A stretch of DNA of 6,977 bases from Bordetella parapertussis (GTDB lineage: Bacteria; Pseudomonadota; Gammaproteobacteria; Burkholderiales; Burkholderiaceae_C). Made by a program: the position numbers and the translations under genes. The DNA is taken from NCBI GenBank assembly GCA_943328885.2, contig CALQBT020000144.1:1-6977 (forward strand). Reading direction: 5' to 3'. The notes under the pieces were generated by a model, which was not told where the DNA came from, searched no databases, and worked only from the letters and a program-made list of their open reading frames with translations. Positions 6,119-6,977 of the stretch are shown here, one piece after another. Every line of letters begins with the position of its first letter. Positions within the stretch are counted from its first letter, which is position 1.

Positions 6119-6572
6119 AGCCCAGCGCCGGTTCGAACTTGGCGCGGTGGGTCGCGAAAAAGGCCTTGACGTTGCGAACATTGGCGTCCTGGGTGAACAG
6201 GCGCTGCACCAGAGCGTGGTAGTCGGTCATCTCGGCGACCCACAGCATCAACACGAAGTCCGGCCCGGGCGAGACCCGGTAGCACTGCTGAACCGCAGCC
6301 TCGAGCACAGCGCGCTGCTCGAAAGCGAGCAGGTGCTCGGCGCCCTGACGGTCGAGCGTGACCTCGACGATCACGCTCAGTCCACCGGCCCGCATAGGCG
6401 AGACGAGGGCCACCTGGCGCTCGATCACGCCGGTCTCGACCAGTCTTCGAACACGACGCAGCGCGGTCGCAGGCGAGACATTCGCGGCCGCTGCCAAGGC
6501 CTGGTTGGTGCGCGAGGCATCGGCTTGCAGCAAGTCCAGCAAGCGGATGTCTAGGGTGTCGAGTGCTTCCAT
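6102..6572 (-). CDS. Lrp/AsnC family transcriptional regulator
   Basis: This 156-residue DNA-binding regulator has the two-domain Lrp/AsnC layout. The N-terminal winged helix-turn-helix spans about residues 5-52 (LDIRLLDLLQADASRTNQALA, then NVSPATALRRVRRLVETGVI). The C-terminal RAM ligand-binding domain spans about 66-145, with SPGPDFVLMLWV at 101-112. Such proteins bind AT-rich DNA as dimers or octamers and often respond to an amino acid; the effector here is unknown. I prefer ATG 6572 (MEALDTLDIR). A TTG three codons upstream (6581) would add three residues that the family does not need. No Shine-Dalgarno is evident. The gene is divergent from glmS across a 156-bp AT-rich gap, so autoregulation and control of glmS are plausible. 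Confidence 0.93.
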   Translation of the reverse strand: MEALDTLDIRLLDLLQADASRTNQALAAAANVSPATALRRVRRLVETGVIERQVALVSPMRAGGLSVIVEVTLDRQGAEHLLAFEQRAVLEAAVQQCYRVSPGPDFVLMLWVAEMTDYHALVQRLFTQDANVRNVKAFFATHRAKFEPALGLSAVR

Positions 6573-6592
6573 TGCAGTCAAGTCGATGTTTT

Positions 6593-6622
6593 TTGTGACG
6601 ATTTTGAAATTATCTTTCTAAT
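6593..6622 (+). promoter_or_regulatory. Possible glmS promoter
   Basis: TTGTGA (6593-6598) and TCTAAT (6617-6622) are 18 bp apart and match consensus at four and five of six positions. They predict a glmS leader of about 100 nt. A second, weaker pair, TTGATG (6624-6629) and TCTAAA (6646-6651) with a 16-bp spacer, is an alternative. AT-rich DNA gives many such matches, so the choice is unsure. Confidence 0.25.
6609..6614 (-). promoter_or_regulatory. Possible -10 of the Lrp-type gene
   Basis: The minus strand reads GATAAT at 6614-6609, five of six matches to TATAAT. Transcription would start near 6602, about 30 nt before the ATG at 6572. The -35 is weak (TCGATC at a 20-bp spacer). It overlaps the candidate glmS promoter, as expected for coupled divergent control. 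Confidence 0.3.
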
Positions 6623-6655
6623 TTTGATGGGATTGATCGAATATTTCTAAATTTG
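6615..6655 (+). repeat. 12-bp near-identical direct repeat, candidate regulator site
   Basis: TTTCTAATTTTG (6615-6626) and TTTCTAAATTTG (6644-6655) match at 11 of 12 positions, 29 bp apart. A partial inverted copy, CTAATTTT on the minus strand (6667-6660), follows. The repeats overlap promoter candidates on both strands. They may be operator half-sites for the adjacent Lrp/AsnC protein; low sequence complexity weakens the case. Confidence 0.4.
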
Positions 6656-6716
6656 CGAAAAAATTAGCACATATTTTTCTTGGTCTTCAATAGGATCTGG
6701 CCTCCATCGCTTCAGC

Positions 6717-6720
6717 AAGG
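6717..6720 (+). promoter_or_regulatory. Shine-Dalgarno AAGG of glmS
   Basis: AAGG lies 8 nt before the glmS ATG and supports that start, which also places the essential Cys at position 2. Confidence 0.55.
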
Positions 6721-6728
6721 CTTCAACC

Positions 6729-6977
6729 ATGTGTGGCATCGTCGGCGCTGTCAGCCATCGCAACATCGTCCCTATCCTGGTCGAGGGTCTGAAGCGGCTT
6801 GAATACCGAGGCTATGACTCCTGCGGCGTCGCAGTGCACCAAGGCGGCGGCTTGCGCCGCACCCGCAGCACCAGCCGTGTCGCCGAGTTAGGCCTGCAGG
6901 TTGTCGAGGACCAGGTGCTGGGTGGCACCGGTATCGCGCACACGCGCTGGGCCACCCACGGCGTGCCGGCGCTGCAC
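6729..6977 (+). CDS. glmS: Glutamine-fructose-6-phosphate aminotransferase, N-terminal part (cut by window edge)
   Basis: GlmS makes glucosamine-6-phosphate from fructose-6-phosphate and glutamine, the entry step to UDP-GlcNAc for peptidoglycan and lipid A. The 83 codons present start [20 protein letters not shown]. After Met removal, Cys2 becomes the N-terminal nucleophile of the class II glutaminase domain. [16 protein letters not shown] (21-36) and [14 protein letters not shown] (65-78) are conserved glutaminase motifs. The rest of the glutaminase domain and the two SIS isomerase domains (about 600 residues in total) lie beyond base 6977. No glmS ribozyme is expected in this group and none was seen. 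The AT-rich gap shared with the Lrp-type gene suggests joint control. Confidence 0.97.
   Translation, partial: MCGIVGAVSHRNIVPILVEGLKRLEYRGYDSCGVAVHQGGGLRRTRSTSRVAELGLQVVEDQVLGGTGIAHTRWATHGVPALH

Larger units (their letters stand above)
6585..6695. promoter_or_regulatory. AT-rich divergent control region between the Lrp-type gene and glmS
   Basis: The gap 6573-6728 has no gene. Its core is about 30% GC by eye, in sharp contrast to the surrounding DNA. Short A and T tracts recur, and ATTTTGA occurs at 6601 and 6621, with ATTTGCGA at 6651. These spacings of 20 and 30 bp are whole helical turns. Such phased tracts suit curved DNA and wrapping by an Lrp-type octamer. Binding is inferred, not seen. 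Confidence 0.45.

Noticed and set aside
6573..6581. TTG start for the Lrp-type gene at 6581
   Set aside because: It adds only three residues, has no better ribosome site, and ATG 6572 fits the family N-terminus.
1..6977. dif site, DnaA boxes, CRISPR repeats, insertion sequences, tRNA genes
   Set aside because: They were looked for on both strands by eye and none was found. xerC is present, but its target site is normally far away near the replication terminus.

Overview
The window is about 7 kb of GC-rich (roughly 65-70% by eye) chromosomal housekeeping DNA. Gene order, protein style and codon use suggest a betaproteobacterium of the order Burkholderiales. This is an inference from gene content and sequence style; no database search was run. 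No transposase, phage gene, CRISPR array, tRNA or rRNA was seen.

Layout. Bases 1-393 (minus) hold the N-terminal 131 codons of metK (S-adenosylmethionine synthetase), cut by the left edge. A 193-bp divergent gap (394-586) carries the metK promoter and an unusually long, potentially structured metK leader. That leader contains a possible 24-codon upstream ORF and two mutually exclusive hairpins. On the plus strand follow two tandem LpxL/HtrB-type lipid A acyltransferase paralogs (587-1456 and 1453-2355, overlapping by ATGA). Next come dapF (2376-3230), a DUF484/GAF-like gene (3227-3901, overlapping by GTGA), xerC (3911-4834) and rlmI (4905-6086). Facing rlmI is a minus-strand Lrp/AsnC-family regulator (6102-6572). 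A 156-bp, strikingly AT-rich gap separates it from the divergent glmS, whose first 83 codons reach the right edge.

How the genes work together. The plus-strand block looks like one or two operons for the cell envelope and genome maintenance: lipid A acylation, meso-diaminopimelate for peptidoglycan and lysine, chromosome dimer resolution, and 23S rRNA methylation. The dapF-DUF484-xerC order matches the well-known gammaproteobacterial dapF-yigA-xerC arrangement. GlmS makes glucosamine-6-phosphate, a precursor of both peptidoglycan and lipid A, so the window is enriched for envelope precursors. MetK makes the SAM that RlmI uses.

Most interesting parts: the metK leader (small ORF plus alternative RNA structures), the AT-rich repeat-bearing lrp/glmS control region, and -10-like hexamers placed 7-8 nt before the dapF and rlmI start codons, which suggests leaderless or near-leaderless transcripts. 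Nothing resembling a novel multi-gene defence or mobile system is present; the genes are ordinary.
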